DNA of 64,000 bases from Modicisalibacter sp049808615 (GTDB taxonomy: Bacteria; Pseudomonadota; Gammaproteobacteria; Pseudomonadales; Halomonadaceae): positions 159,793 to 223,792 of the forward strand of contig NZ_JBNCAN010000002.1 of NCBI RefSeq assembly GCF_049808615.1, read 5' to 3'. Below, one piece after another: positions 56,109-64,000 of the stretch. Made by a program: the position numbers and the translations under genes. The notes beneath the pieces were generated by a model that saw nothing but the letters and a program-made list of their open reading frames with translations, ran no database searches and had not been told where the DNA came from. The first letter of the stretch is position 1. The number at the start of each line of letters is the position of its first letter.

Positions 56109-57647
56109 ATGCGGGTGTTTCCTTTCTCTACAAGCCGTCCCTGGTGCGATATCGCACGTCCCAAGCCATTTCTGTCTAGATTCGTCTTCTCTCTTGTCAT
56201 CGTGTCTCCATTTATCATGCAAGCGCATGCCCAGGCCCAAGCTCACTCGGGTGTGGATACCCTTAAGGGTGCCGTGCAACGGGCGGTCACGGAAAACCCG
56301 GAGGTACGCGCCAGCTGGAACGATTTCCAAGCGGCCATGGACCAAGTGGACGTGGCCCGGGGCGGGTATTATCCCAGCGTCGATATCAGCGCCGGTGTCG
56401 GGCGTGAATATCGCGACAACGACGGTCGCGGCAGCTATAGCTCGAATTTCAGCGAGATCACCCTGACCCAGATGCTATGGGATGGTTTCGATACCGCCAG
56501 CGAGGTCAAGCGGCTCGATCGCGCCAAGCTGGCCAGCTACTACGAGCTGATGCGCACCAGTAACGAGGTCGCGCTGAACGTTGCGCGGGCTTATCAGGAT
56601 GTGCGGCGCTATCGCGAACTGGTGCGCCTGGCCAAGGACAACTATGCCAAGCACCTCAGGGTATACGATCAGATCGAGCAGCGAGTCACCTCCGGCGCTG
56701 GACGTCGCGTCGATCTCGAGCAGATCAGTGGCCGCCTGGCACTGGCGGAATCGAACCTCTTGACCGAGGCCTCCAATCTTCATGACGTCAGTGCGCGCTT
56801 TCAGCGCCTGGTGGGCACGCTCCCGCCGGATGCGCTGGCGCCGATGCCGGATCTCGATGAGCGCCTGCCGCCGTCGGTAAGTGCGGCGGTGCAGGCTGCC
56901 TTCGAAGGGAATCCTGGCTTTCATGCGGCAATCGAAAATATCGAGGCCTCCCGCGCCGAGGCTCGGGGCACCCGCTCCGGGTTTCATCCGCAGATCGATT
57001 TCCGCGCCCGCACCGGCACCAACAACGAAGACGGGATCAATGGGCGCTACGACGAAGGTGCGGTCGAGATCGTCGCGAGCATGAATCTCTATCGTGGTGG
57101 TTCCGATCTGGCTTCCTATCGACGCGCTGGCGACCTGGTCAATCGTGCCAAGGATCTGCGCGACAAGGAATGCGTCGATCTGCGCCAGACCACCACCATC
57201 GCCTATAACGATGCCCGGCGTATCACCGAGCAGCTCAACTATCTCAACCAGCATCGCTTGTCGATCGATCGGGTGCGGGGCGCCTATCAACAACAGTTCG
57301 ATATTGGCCAGCGCAGCCTGCTCGATGTGCTCGATTCCGAGAACGAATATTTTCAGGCCAGCCGTGCCTACATCAATGCCGGCTACGATCTGGAATTGGC
57401 CCGTGCTCGTACCCTGGCGGCCATGGGGGAGTTGTTGCCGACATTGGACGTTTCGCGTCGCGGCGTTCCCTCCCTTGCCGAGCTGGGTAGCGATGGCGTC
57501 GCAATCGACGCCGAGTCGATCTGTCCGATGCAGGCGCCTTCGAGCTACAGCCTGGAAGCGTTGACCTCGGACCTGAGAACCTCGAATAAACCTCGGCCAG
57601 CCTCCAAATGGCCCTCTGGTGTCAGCGACCAACGCGTTGGTGACTAG
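56109..57647 (+). CDS. TolC-family outer-membrane channel of type I secretion (LapE-like)
   Basis: Outer-membrane exit duct. 512 residues. An atypically long N-terminal region (1-39) ends in a hydrophobic segment (FVFSLVIVSPFIMQAHAQAQ) with AHA/AQA cleavage. It is followed by two outer-membrane efflux repeats: first about 45-240 (LKGAVQRAVTENPEVRASWNDF, YPSVDISAGVGREYRDNDG), second about 255-460 (AALEGNP-like AAVQAAFEGNPGF, FHPQIDFRARTGTNNEDG, QQQFDIGQRSLLDVLDSENE). The LLDVLDSENEYFQA motif is typical of LapE/AggA-like TolC proteins of adhesin exporters. First gene of the secretion operon. Confidence 0.92.
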   Translation: MRVFPFSTSRPWCDIARPKPFLSRFVFSLVIVSPFIMQAHAQAQAHSGVDTLKGAVQRAVTENPEVRASWNDFQAAMDQVDVARGGYYPSVDISAGVGREYRDNDGRGSYSSNFSEITLTQMLWDGFDTASEVKRLDRAKLASYYELMRTSNEVALNVARAYQDVRRYRELVRLAKDNYAKHLRVYDQIEQRVTSGAGRRVDLEQISGRLALAESNLLTEASNLHDVSARFQRLVGTLPPDALAPMPDLDERLPPSVSAAVQAAFEGNPGFHAAIENIEASRAEARGTRSGFHPQIDFRARTGTNNEDGINGRYDEGAVEIVASMNLYRGGSDLASYRRAGDLVNRAKDLRDKECVDLRQTTTIAYNDARRITEQLNYLNQHRLSIDRVRGAYQQQFDIGQRSLLDVLDSENEYFQASRAYINAGYDLELARARTLAAMGELLPTLDVSRRGVPSLAELGSDGVAIDAESICPMQAPSSYSLEALTSDLRTSNKPRPASKWPSGVSDQRVGD

Positions 57648-57716
57648 AGGGTTGGTGGAAGGACTCCTGGTAACCAGAGGTTTGGTAGATAGGGTCTTAT
57701 TGGATAGGGGCGGCAT

Positions 57717-59876
57717 ATGACTAGCCAGTTCACACTGGACGCCAGCCCGGTACAGGGTGGCGACTTGCTCGAATGCCTGCGGGTGATCGCGAGAGTTCAT
57801 GATCGAGAAATGACACGGGAGGCGGCGCTGGCCGGTTTGCCGCTGGAAAAAGGTGAGCTGACACCGAGCATATTCCCACGTGCCGCTGCACGCGCGGGGC
57901 TGACGGCGCGTCAGACTCGTTGCTCTCTCGCGCGGCTCAATCCGCAGCTGTTCCCCGTCATTCTGTTATTAGAGCCCGGGCGTGCCTGCGTGCTGCTTAG
58001 TCTCGATGTGGCGCAAGGCCAGGCGCGGGTCGCCTATCCGGAGCTTGGCGAGGCGGCGGTCGAGCTGCCCCTGGATGAATTGCAGTCGCGCTACAGCGGT
58101 CGCGCCATCTATGCACGCCCGCGCTTTCGTTATGATGCGCGGAGCCCGGAAATCGCACAGCCGAGACAGCGCCACTGGTTCTGGGGCGTCATTCTCGAGA
58201 ACCGTCGACTCTACCGTGACGTGCTGATCGCCTCGATCGTGATCAATCTGTTCGCCATCGCCATGCCGCTGTTCGTGATGAACGTCTATGACCGGGTGGT
58301 GCCGAACCAGGCCACGGAAACGCTATGGGCACTCTCGATAGGTATCTTCCTGGTGCTGTGTTTCGATCTGGCACTGCGCCTGACCCGCAATGCGTTCGTC
58401 GATCTGGCCGCCAGCCGCGCCGATGTCAAACTCTCCTCACGTTTGATGCAGCGCGTGCTGGGCATGCGTATGGAGGCACGGCCCGCGTCTACCGGTTCTT
58501 TCGCTTCCACCCTGCAGTCCTTCGAGTCGGTGCGCGGGTTCATTGGCTCGGCGACGGTGGTGAGTCTGGTGGATTTACCCTTTGTGCTGCTGTTCGCCGC
58601 GATCATCGCGATCATCTCGCCATATCTCGTGATTCCGATCGTGGTCGGCATCGTTGTCGTCTTGCTCTACGCTCTGGCGGCTCAGAGCAAGATGCACGAG
58701 CTTTCCGAAACCACCTGGCGGGTCGGGGCGCAACGCAACGCAACCCTGGTCGAGAGCCTCGCCAATCTAGAAGCCGTCAAGACGCTGCGGGGCGAAGGCC
58801 GGATTCAGGGCGTGTGGGAAAAGACTACGGCATTTCTGTCGCGCACCTCGGCGCAGATGCGGCTGCTCGGTACCTCGGTGGGGAGCGTCGCCCAGTGGAC
58901 TCAGCAGACCGTGGCGGTGGCCATCATCGTCATCGGTGTTTACCTGATCATTGAAGGCGATCTGAGCCAGGGCGGGTTGATCGCTGCTTACCTGCTGTCT
59001 TCCCGCGCCATGGCGCCGGTCAGTCAGGCGGCGGCCTTGATGGCCCAGTATCACAATGCGTCCACGGCGTTGTCCTCGCTCAATGAGGTGATGAAGAAAC
59101 CGGAGGAGCGCACGGAAGGGCGTCAATACGTCAGCCGCGCACAAGTGAGTGGTCATCTCGAGTTGCGCGGGGTGACGCTGCGTTATCCGAACGAGGAACG
59201 GGACGCACTGCGTGATGTGTCGCTGAAGATTCGCGCCGGCGAGAAGGTGGCAGTACTGGGCCGCATGGGGTCCGGCAAATCGACACTCAACAAGCTGCTG
59301 CAAGGGCTTTATCAACCCACTGCGGGGGCGGTGATGGTCGATGGTGTCGATATTCGCCAGCTCGATCCCATCGAGCTGCGCCGGCATATCGGCTACGTGC
59401 CTCAGGATGTCAGCCTGTTCTATGGCTCGCTACGCGACAACATCGTGGCTGCCGGCGGTAGCGACGGTATCGATGACGACGCCCTGCTACGTGCCATACG
59501 TATCGGGGGCATCGAGTCCATGGTCAGCGCTCATCCACAAGGGGTTGAGTTGCCCGTGGGTGAGCGCGGCGAATTACTCTCCGGCGGGCAACGCCAGAGC
59601 GTAGCGATTGCCCGGGCGTTGGTGAACGACCCGCAAATCCTGCTGCTCGATGAGCCCACCAGTGCCATGGATCATGCCGGCGAAGAAGCCTTCAAGCGCA
59701 AGTTGGCGGTTTACGCAAAATCCAAGACATTGATCGTCATGACCCATCGTAGCGCCTTGTTGACACTGATGGATCGCATCGTGGTGATGGATGGCGGCAG
59801 AGTCGTCGCCGACGGGCCCAGGGATGAGATCATCGAAGCGCTACGCAGTGGCAAGATCGGGAGGGCCAGTCAATGA
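57717..59876 (+). CDS. Type I secretion ABC exporter (LapB-like)
   Basis: Inner-membrane ABC transporter for the adhesin downstream. 719 residues: N-terminal C39-peptidase-like domain (about 10-130) without a catalytic Cys, as in LapB/HlyB-type exporters that use it for docking only; transmembrane domain (about 165-440, VLIASIVINLFAIAMPLFVMN); ATPase domain (about 480-710) with Walker A GRMGSGKST, signature LLSGGQRQS and Walker B ILLLDEPTSAMD. Overlaps the next gene by 4 bases (ATGA). Confidence 0.94.
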   Translation: MTSQFTLDASPVQGGDLLECLRVIARVHDREMTREAALAGLPLEKGELTPSIFPRAAARAGLTARQTRCSLARLNPQLFPVILLLEPGRACVLLSLDVAQGQARVAYPELGEAAVELPLDELQSRYSGRAIYARPRFRYDARSPEIAQPRQRHWFWGVILENRRLYRDVLIASIVINLFAIAMPLFVMNVYDRVVPNQATETLWALSIGIFLVLCFDLALRLTRNAFVDLAASRADVKLSSRLMQRVLGMRMEARPASTGSFASTLQSFESVRGFIGSATVVSLVDLPFVLLFAAIIAIISPYLVIPIVVGIVVVLLYALAAQSKMHELSETTWRVGAQRNATLVESLANLEAVKTLRGEGRIQGVWEKTTAFLSRTSAQMRLLGTSVGSVAQWTQQTVAVAIIVIGVYLIIEGDLSQGGLIAAYLLSSRAMAPVSQAAALMAQYHNASTALSSLNEVMKKPEERTEGRQYVSRAQVSGHLELRGVTLRYPNEERDALRDVSLKIRAGEKVAVLGRMGSGKSTLNKLLQGLYQPTAGAVMVDGVDIRQLDPIELRRHIGYVPQDVSLFYGSLRDNIVAAGGSDGIDDDALLRAIRIGGIESMVSAHPQGVELPVGERGELLSGGQRQSVAIARALVNDPQILLLDEPTSAMDHAGEEAFKRKLAVYAKSKTLIVMTHRSALLTLMDRIVVMDGGRVVADGPRDEIIEALRSGKIGRASQ

Positions 59877-61330
59877 GCGTCTCCCTGGTTCCCGATAGCA
59901 AAAAATCCACCGACGAGAAGAAGAGCGCCGAACAGCGCGGTTTCGAATCCTTGGGTCGTGTATCCCAAAGCGGCGGCAAGGCGTTTCGTCCATTGATCGA
60001 CCGGCTATTCGCGCGCTGGGTGTCGTCGGCACATCTCGAGCGCGACTGGGCCAGCGATGCGGACTGGGCGCGCATGCAGCAGGATCCGATGCGTGCCCGG
60101 GGGTTGCTCTATCTGGTGGTGATCGCCCTGGCGGGGCTGATCGCCTGGGCCGCCCTTGCGGAGGTGGACGAAGTGACCAAGGGGACCGGACGGGTGATTC
60201 CCTCCTCGAAGCTCAAGGTCATTCAGTCCTTCGATGGTGGCGTGGTCGAGGAACTGGCCGTCGAGGAAGGGCAGATGGTCGAAAAAGGTCAACTGCTGAT
60301 GCGAATCGATCCCACTCGCTTCGTGTCCTCGTTTCGTGAAGGCATAGCCAAGTCCCTGGCGTTGCAAGCCAAGGCGGAGCGGTTGCGGGCGCTTTCCAAC
60401 GATCAGCCCTTCGTGCCGACGCCGGAGTTGCTTGAACAAGCACCGACCCTGGCCGCTCAGGAACGCAGGCTGTACGAGACCAGCCTGCAGGCGCTACAGG
60501 AAGCTCAATCGATCGCCCGAGAACAGCTGAATCAGCGCCGTGAGGAACTCAAGGAAGCGGAAGCGCGCTTCAACCAGGCTTCTCGGGCGCTGAATCTGGC
60601 TTCGCGAGAGCTGAGCCTGACGCGACCACTGCTCAAGTCCGGGGCGGTGTCCGAGGTGGAGGTATTGCGTCTGGAGCGGGAGGTATCCAACGCCCGTGGC
60701 GAACGTAACCAAGCCAGTGCTCAAGTGGCCAGACTCAAGGCGGCAATCGAGGAGGCCCAGGGCAAGGTACGCGAGGTGACGCTGGAAATGCAGAACAAGT
60801 GGCGTGCCGAGCTTTCCGAAACGCTGGGGCAACTGGCGGCGCTGGATGAGAGCAACGTTGGCCTGGAGAACAAGGTCTCCATGGCCGAGATTCGCTCCCC
60901 GGTGGCGGGTACCGTGCAGCGCTTGAATGTCACAACCCTGGGTGGTGTCGTGCAACCTGGTCAGGACGTGGTGGAAATCGTACCCAGCGACGATCAATTG
61001 TTGGTCGAGGCACGCATTGCGCCACAGGACATCGCCTTTCTACGCCCCGGACAGCCGGCTTTCGTCAAGTTTACCGCCTATGACTTCGCAATCTATGGCG
61101 GCATGCAGGCAACCCTTGAACACATCAGCGCCGACACCATCACCGACGACGAGGGTAATACCTTTTATCTGGTGCGGGTGCGCACCGAGGACACGGCGTT
61201 GGGCGAAGACTTGACGATTATCCCGGGAATGACCGCGCAGGTAGATATTCGTACTGGCAAGCGCACGATACTCGATTACCTGCTCAAACCTATTTTACGC
61301 ATCAAGGGCAACGCGTTGACCGAACGGTGA
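59873..61330 (+). CDS. Type I secretion membrane fusion protein (HlyD/LapC-like)
   Basis: Periplasmic adaptor linking the ABC exporter and the TolC-like channel. 485 residues: cytoplasmic N-terminus (1-75), one transmembrane helix (about 78-98, LLYLVVIALAGLIAWAALAE), lipoyl half (GTGRVIPSSKLKVIQSFDGG), long alpha-helical hairpin (about 170-310, rich in Glu/Gln/Arg), second lipoyl half and beta-barrel (AEIRSPVAGTVQRLNV, ending PGMTAQVDIRTGKRTILDYL). Coupled to the ABC gene. Confidence 0.95.
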   Translation: MSVSLVPDSKKSTDEKKSAEQRGFESLGRVSQSGGKAFRPLIDRLFARWVSSAHLERDWASDADWARMQQDPMRARGLLYLVVIALAGLIAWAALAEVDEVTKGTGRVIPSSKLKVIQSFDGGVVEELAVEEGQMVEKGQLLMRIDPTRFVSSFREGIAKSLALQAKAERLRALSNDQPFVPTPELLEQAPTLAAQERRLYETSLQALQEAQSIAREQLNQRREELKEAEARFNQASRALNLASRELSLTRPLLKSGAVSEVEVLRLEREVSNARGERNQASAQVARLKAAIEEAQGKVREVTLEMQNKWRAELSETLGQLAALDESNVGLENKVSMAEIRSPVAGTVQRLNVTTLGGVVQPGQDVVEIVPSDDQLLVEARIAPQDIAFLRPGQPAFVKFTAYDFAIYGGMQATLEHISADTITDDEGNTFYLVRVRTEDTALGEDLTIIPGMTAQVDIRTGKRTILDYLLKPILRIKGNALTER

Positions 61331-61415
61331 CGCAGCCGAGACTTATATAAAAACGCCAGTGGCTGATTCGACATCACTGGCATAACGATTCAATCCGCTC
61401 GCAGGGAGCTGATTC

Positions 61416-64000
61416 ATGGCTACTTCTATCGCAACCGTACTCGCTATAACCGGCCAGGCCTGGGCCCGGGATACTCAGGGTAATCTGCGTGTCCTGAAGC
61501 CCGGTGAAGTATTGCTTGAAGGTGAAGAGGTACTGACCTCCGATAATGGAAGGGCCCAACTCGAACTCGCCAACGCGAAACCGATCATGGTCGGTCCTAA
61601 TGACAGCGCCTTCATGCTGGCGGACATGAGTACCGATGGGGCGAGAGAAGCCATCGAATCGAATGACAACATCGAAGCGCTACTATCGGCGCTGGAGCAA
61701 GGCGAGGAAGACCTGCTCGAGGTGTTGCCGGCCCCGACCGCCGGTTTTGGGCCAGGTGGCATACGAAGTGGCCACTCATTCGTTCGTCTTGAGCGCATCA
61801 ACCAGGATCTAGAGTCGTTGAGCCTCGATACGTCAGCTGCGCAGTTGGAGCCGCTTGAACCGCCCCGCGGGCGTGCAGGCAACGGTTTCGACGATCAAAC
61901 GATCGCTGATGATCTTGCCCTGGCCAACGACACGCAAGTCGGCGTTAATGATTCAGAGGGCAGTGATTCTTCCGGCGGGACGGTTGCCGGCAATAGTGCG
62001 CCGCGCGCGGTAAGTGACGCAATGATCGGTCAAGAGGACTCCCGGCTCACCGGTAATGTGCTGACCAACGATAGCGACGTCGATGCTGATAGCAATCTGT
62101 CGGTTAACGAGTTCATCGTCGACGGCACCGCCTACCAAGCCGGCGACACTGCTGAACTCGACGGCATCGGCTCGCTCAGTATCGCTGGCGATGGCAGCTA
62201 CACCTTCACGCCGCTCGAGAACTGGAACGGCCAGGTGCCGGAGGTGAGCTACACCGTGACCGATGGGGAGCTGTCTGACAGCGCAACGCTCGATTTGACG
62301 GTCGTTCCAACCAATGACGCCCCCATCGCTCAAGTCGATAGCGCTACCGGGGATGAAGACACCACTATCACTGGCAATGTGTTGACTAACGACAGCGACT
62401 TGGATAATGAGTCGCTCAACGTCAGCAACTTCCAGATCAATGGCAATAACTATGAAGCCGGTCAGACCGCCCAGCTCGACGGTATCGGCTCGTTCAGCAT
62501 CGCCAGCGACGGCAGCTACACCTTCACGCCCGATGCAAACTGGAACGGTCAGGTCCCGGCGGTGAGCTACACCGTCACCGATGGGGAACTGACGGATACT
62601 GCTGAATTACAGCTGACCGTATCAGCAGTGAATGATGCGCCGGTGGCCGAGGATGACGCTGCGACTGGATCAGAAGATGCTGCGCTGACTGGCAATGTGC
62701 TGGCCAACGACAGTGACATCGAAGGCGATACACTCGCGGTCAGCAGTTTCACTATCGATGACACAATCTACCAAGCCGGCGAGACCGCCGAGCTTAACGG
62801 CATCGGATCGCTAACCGTTGGTAGCGATGGCAGCTACACCTTCACGCCGATCGAGAATTGGAATGGCCAGGTCCCGCCGGTGAGCTATACCGTCACCGAC
62901 GGTGAGCTGACGGATACTGCCAAGCTCAATCTGGCCGTGTTAGCGGTCAACGATGCGCCGGTGGCCGAGGATGACGCTGCGACTGGATCAGAAGATACCC
63001 AACTCACCGGCAACGTACTGGCCAACGACAATGACGTCGATGCTGATAGCAATCTGTCGGTTAACGAGTTCATCGTCGACGGCACCGCCTACCAAGCCGG
63101 CGAGACCGCCCAGCTCGACGGTATCGGCTCGCTCAGCATTGGCAGCAACGGTAGCTACACTTTCACGCCGGTCGAGAATTGGAATGACCAGGTGCCGGCG
63201 GTGAGTTACACCGTCACCGATGGTGAACTGACAGATACCGCAGAGCTCAATCTGGCCGTATCCGCGGTGAATGACGCGCCAATCGCCGAAGGCGATAGCG
63301 TTACTGGTGACGAAGACACTGTGGTCACTGGCAACGTGCTGGCCAACGATCGCGATGTTGACGCTGATAGCAATTTGTCGGTTAACGAGTTCACCGTCGA
63401 CAGCACCGCCTACCAAGCCGGCGAGACCGCCCAGCTCGACGGTATCGGCTCGCTCAGCATTGGCAGCAACGGTAGCTACACTTTCACGCCGATCGAGAAT
63501 TGGAATGGCCAGGTCCCGCCGGTCAGCTATACCGTGACCGACGGCGAACTGACGGATACTGCCAAGCTCAATCTGGCCGTGTTAGCGGTCAACGATGCGC
63601 CGGTGGCCGAGGATGACGCTGCGACTGGATCAGAAGATACCCAACTCACCGGCAACGTACTGGCCAACGACAATGACGTCGACGCTGATAGCAATCTGTC
63701 CATCAGCGGCTTCACCGTCAATGGCGCGACGTATCAGTCAGGCGAAATCGCCCAGCTCGATGGTGTCGGCTCGCTCAGCATCGCCAGCGACGGTAGCTAT
63801 ACCTTCACGCCGATCGAGAATTGGAATGGCCAGGTCCCAGCGGTGAGTTATACCGTGACCGACGGCGAACTGACGGATACCGCCAAGCTCAATCTGGCCG
63901 TGTTAGCGGTCAACGATGCGCCGGTGGCCGAGGATGACGCTGCGACTGGATCAGAAGATACCCAACTCACCGGCAACGTACTGGCCAACGACAATGACGT
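61416..64000 (+). CDS. Giant LapA/BapA-type RTX adhesin (3' end off window)
   Basis: Surface adhesin substrate of the type I system just upstream. The ATG at 61416 has AGGGAG 9 bases upstream; 861 codons are visible and the frame is open at the edge. Residues 1-140 form a LapA-type N-terminal retention module (IEALLSALEQGEEDLLEVLP, then GHSFVRLERINQDLESL) that plugs the outer-membrane channel until cut by a LapG-type protease. The usual cut motif [T/P/A]AAG is replaced by PTAG at 107-110. After an acidic linker, six complete and one partial cadherin-like/tandem-95 repeats follow from residue 193. The C-terminal secretion signal lies beyond the window. Confidence 0.93.
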   Translation, partial: MATSIATVLAITGQAWARDTQGNLRVLKPGEVLLEGEEVLTSDNGRAQLELANAKPIMVGPNDSAFMLADMSTDGAREAIESNDNIEALLSALEQGEEDLLEVLPAPTAGFGPGGIRSGHSFVRLERINQDLESLSLDTSAAQLEPLEPPRGRAGNGFDDQTIADDLALANDTQVGVNDSEGSDSSGGTVAGNSAPRAVSDAMIGQEDSRLTGNVLTNDSDVDADSNLSVNEFIVDGTAYQAGDTAELDGIGSLSIAGDGSYTFTPLENWNGQVPEVSYTVTDGELSDSATLDLTVVPTNDAPIAQVDSATGDEDTTITGNVLTNDSDLDNESLNVSNFQINGNNYEAGQTAQLDGIGSFSIASDGSYTFTPDANWNGQVPAVSYTVTDGELTDTAELQLTVSAVNDAPVAEDDAATGSEDAALTGNVLANDSDIEGDTLAVSSFTIDDTIYQAGETAELNGIGSLTVGSDGSYTFTPIENWNGQVPPVSYTVTDGELTDTAKLNLAVLAVNDAPVAEDDAATGSEDTQLTGNVLANDNDVDADSNLSVNEFIVDGTAYQAGETAQLDGIGSLSIGSNGSYTFTPVENWNDQVPAVSYTVTDGELTDTAELNLAVSAVNDAPIAEGDSVTGDEDTVVTGNVLANDRDVDADSNLSVNEFTVDSTAYQAGETAQLDGIGSLSIGSNGSYTFTPIENWNGQVPPVSYTVTDGELTDTAKLNLAVLAVNDAPVAEDDAATGSEDTQLTGNVLANDNDVDADSNLSISGFTVNGATYQSGEIAQLDGVGSLSIASDGSYTFTPIENWNGQVPAVSYTVTDGELTDTAKLNLAVLAVNDAPVAEDDAATGSEDTQLTGNVLANDND
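61992..64000 (+). repeat. Tandem 318-321 bp repeats in the adhesin gene
   Basis: Unit starts (codon for Asn of NDAP or NSAP) are at 61992, 62313, 62631, 62949, 63270, 63591 and 63912, spaced 321, 318, 318, 321, 321 and 321 bases. Each encodes about 107 residues: NDAPVAEDDAATGSED, TGNVLANDxDVDADSNLSV, GSYTFTPIENWNGQVP and VSYTVTDGELTDTA. The units starting at 62949, 63591 and 63912 are nearly identical over at least their first 90 bases. The array continues beyond the window. Confidence 0.95.

Noticed and set aside
56475..57800. 441-codon minus-strand open frame opposite the TolC-like gene
   Set aside because: Antisense shadow; the plus-strand frame has clear family motifs.
57717..58100. C39 peptidase activity for the N-terminal domain of the ABC exporter
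   Set aside because: No catalytic Cys in the expected position; in adhesin exporters this domain is a non-catalytic docking module.
62567..63721. Several minus-strand open frames of similar Ser-rich sequence opposite the adhesin repeats
   Set aside because: They recur at the same place in every repeat and are the antisense shadow of the tandem units; composition is not protein-like.
61992..64000. Regularly spaced repeats considered as a CRISPR array
   Set aside because: Units are 318-321 bases, in one open reading frame, and encode a cadherin-like domain; there are no short repeats with unique spacers.

Overview
The window looks like chromosomal DNA from a halophilic gammaproteobacterium, most likely a member of the Halomonadaceae. 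This rests on protein character and gene order: mla and kds next to murA-hisGD-algW, rplM-rpsI-petABC-sspAB, a full dcw cluster, and pilBCD-coaE-yacG. I cannot name the genus from sequence alone. DNA is GC-rich and densely coding, except for a lower-GC patch around pilA and the hip locus.

Layout. 1-11175 is envelope and housekeeping: kdsC/kdsD (minus), the mlaFEDCB lipid-transport operon, ibaG, murA, hisG, hisD, an AlgW/DegS-type protease, a Nif3-like protein and ZapG. 11523-17934 holds zapE, rplM-rpsI, the cytochrome bc1 operon petABC and sspAB. 18038-21381 (minus) is lpoA-yraN-diaA-dolP. 21496-22748 is rsmI and the RNase P RNA gene. 22782-40478 is a compact division and wall cluster: rsmH, ftsL, ftsI, murE, murF, mraY, murD, ftsW, murG, murC, ddl, ftsQ, ftsA, ftsZ, lpxC. 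Most of its genes overlap by 1-8 bases. mraZ is absent and there is an unusual AT-rich gap before ftsA.

40594-46580 holds a DciA-like gene (minus), a small secreted-type ORF, secA, argJ and a MutT-ThiE fusion. The small ORF is the most interesting item. It sits directly upstream of secA, has a signal peptide, ends in Arg-Gly-Pro-Pro-Ala-stop, and carries near its 3' end a perfect 10-base complement to the secA ribosome-binding site. That is the architecture of the E. coli secM-secA translational switch, but with an RAPP-like arrest motif and no obvious sequence similarity to SecM.

46651-53157 is yacG, coaE, an inserted HepT/MntA-type toxin-antitoxin pair with a frameshifted toxin, then pilD, pilC, pilB and the divergent pilin gene pilA. 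53351-55754 is a small accessory stretch: a stand-alone Cas2-like protein, a hipBA toxin-antitoxin locus with three well-formed HipB-type operators, and one unrecognised small gene. 56109-64000 is a type I secretion locus (TolC-like, ABC exporter, membrane fusion protein). It leads into a giant LapA-type adhesin whose near-identical repeats of about 107 residues run off the right edge.

No tRNA, rRNA, insertion sequence, phage or CRISPR array was found.
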